Below are positions 19,904 to 20,593 of a stretch of 20,593 nucleotides of DNA, one piece after another. Made by a program: the position numbers and the translations under genes. Location of the stretch: positions 1 to 20,593 of IMG/VR virus record IMGVR_UViG_3300020233_000063. One strand, given 5' to 3'. The stretch comes from a virus. Within the stretch, counting starts at the first letter, position 1. Each line of letters begins with the position of its first letter. Below the pieces are notes generated by a model. That model was not told the origin of the DNA and ran no database searches. It was given only the letters and a program-made list of their open reading frames with translations.

Positions 19904-20593
19904 GAAGAACTAACTGAAGACCAACGAGAGACCCTTGTGGATCATCTTGTGGGTAACTGCGATTGTGAGACTGAACCAATGTTTGGTGAAAATGATTTCG
20001 ATACTCTGGAAAAGATGGATGACGTAATGTTGGTCAATCTAGCAGGAGAAGAGTTTTCAGAAACCCTCGGAGTCAATATGGAATACAAAGACAAAAAAGG
20101 AATGAAGGGTAAAAAGAAACTGAAAGGGATGAAGAGTAAAAAGAAAGAAACAGAAAAAGACGAAGAAGGTGATCTGAAAGAATACTCTACCAGTCACTTA
20201 AAGAAAGAATTGGACAAACGGACAAAGAAAGTTACAGCTAATCAAGAAACAGAACTTGATAATGAAGAATGGCTAGCTTCTGCACCGGAAGAGATTCGAT
20301 CGGTAGTTGTAAATGCAATTCAAAGGGAAAATGCACAACGTGATCAAATGGTTGCAAAGATCACTGACAACGACAAAAACATCTTTACTGAAGATCAACT
20401 TCAAAAAATGACAATCAATCAATTGACTGGCATTACCTCTCTTTGTGAAGAGTCTGAAAAAGTTCAAGAATCACAAGACTTGTCAAGAACCTTCCCGAAC
20501 TACCAAGGTCGATCAGGGGTTCGTGTGACAGGAAACAAGAAAGAGACTGCTTTGGTTAGTGAAGATTTGGATTATTCCACGATTAACACTAAC
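19901..20593 (+). CDS. DUF2213 head-assembly protein, C-terminal part (open at window end)
   Basis: The frame starts with GTG at 19901 and is open for 231 codons to the end of the window. The first residues, ELTEDQRETLVDHLVGNCDCETEP, match the region I know to follow the N-terminal domain in full-length DUF2213 proteins (a helix and then NCDC). Further on, EWLASAPEEIRSVVVNAIQRE matches the later conserved helix of the same family (W-x-x-x-A-P-x-E-I-x-x-V-V-x-N-A). Between them is a very Lys/Glu-rich segment (about residues 62-110), as in scaffold-like proteins. So this is the missing C-terminal half of the protein encoded at 18541, made as a separate chain. The family memory is mine and should be checked by search. 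The end of the gene lies beyond the window. Confidence 0.65.
   Translation, partial: MEELTEDQRETLVDHLVGNCDCETEPMFGENDFDTLEKMDDVMLVNLAGEEFSETLGVNMEYKDKKGMKGKKKLKGMKSKKKETEKDEEGDLKEYSTSHLKKELDKRTKKVTANQETELDNEEWLASAPEEIRSVVVNAIQRENAQRDQMVAKITDNDKNIFTEDQLQKMTINQLTGITSLCEESEKVQESQDLSRTFPNYQGRSGVRVTGNKKETALVSEDLDYSTINTN

Noticed and set aside
1-20593. CRISPR arrays and insertion sequences
   Set aside because: No regularly spaced identical repeats of 24-40 bases, no transposase and no terminal inverted repeats flanking a transposase-sized frame were found by eye.

Overview
This window is a piece of a tailed double-stranded DNA phage (or prophage) genome. It is AT-rich by eye and densely packed, and every gene but one lies on the + strand. 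Many starts overlap the previous stop by 1-8 bases. The decisive markers are a small and a large terminase subunit, a portal protein of the DUF1073 type, a Mu-F-type minor head protein and a DUF2213 head-assembly protein in the right third, and a primase-helicase with nucleotide-pool enzymes in the left third. Three mid-window proteins resemble secreted proteins I associate with Planctomycetes (secretion signal, CxxC-type cysteine clusters, Gly/Ser/Tyr- and Arg-rich tails), so a planctomycete-like host is my guess. That guess is an inference from style, not a database match.

Region 1 (1-4715) looks like a thymine-hypermodification and nucleotide-pool module. It holds the 3' end of a flavin oxidoreductase/lyase gene, an amino-acid:DNA transferase of the alpha-glutamyl/putrescinyl thymine pyrophosphorylase clade 3 family, a HAD 5'-nucleotidase, a thymidylate-synthase-fold enzyme (probably dUMP hydroxymethylase), an unrecognised conserved gene and a MazG-like pyrophosphohydrolase. 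The expected pathway is: make hmdUMP instead of dTMP, remove competing dTTP/dTMP, polymerise 5-hydroxymethyl-dU into DNA, then attach an amino acid and trim it with a flavin enzyme. The expected 5-hmdU DNA kinase is not in the window. One small winged-helix gene runs backwards between the transferase and the nucleotidase.

Region 2 (4780-9268) holds the primase-helicase, small genes including a 39-residue Lys/Ala-rich histone-H1-like peptide followed by a clear intrinsic terminator, a PAPS-reductase-like PP-loop enzyme and two unrecognised genes.

Region 3 (9269-9756) is about 490 bases without a protein gene. It carries tRNA-like sequences with good acceptor and T arms but anomalous middles.

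Region 4 (9757-12375) carries the host-like secreted proteins (one with a SAM methyltransferase domain), two small genes and a structured 5' leader made of two look-alike hairpins.

Region 5 (12376-20593) is the packaging and head module: HNH endonuclease, TerS, two small genes, TerL, a small gene, portal, Mu-F head protein, a winged-helix gene, a nested inverted repeat, and a DUF2213 protein that seems to be split in two around another structural-type gene. No integrase, lysis or tail genes fall in this window, so lifestyle cannot be judged.
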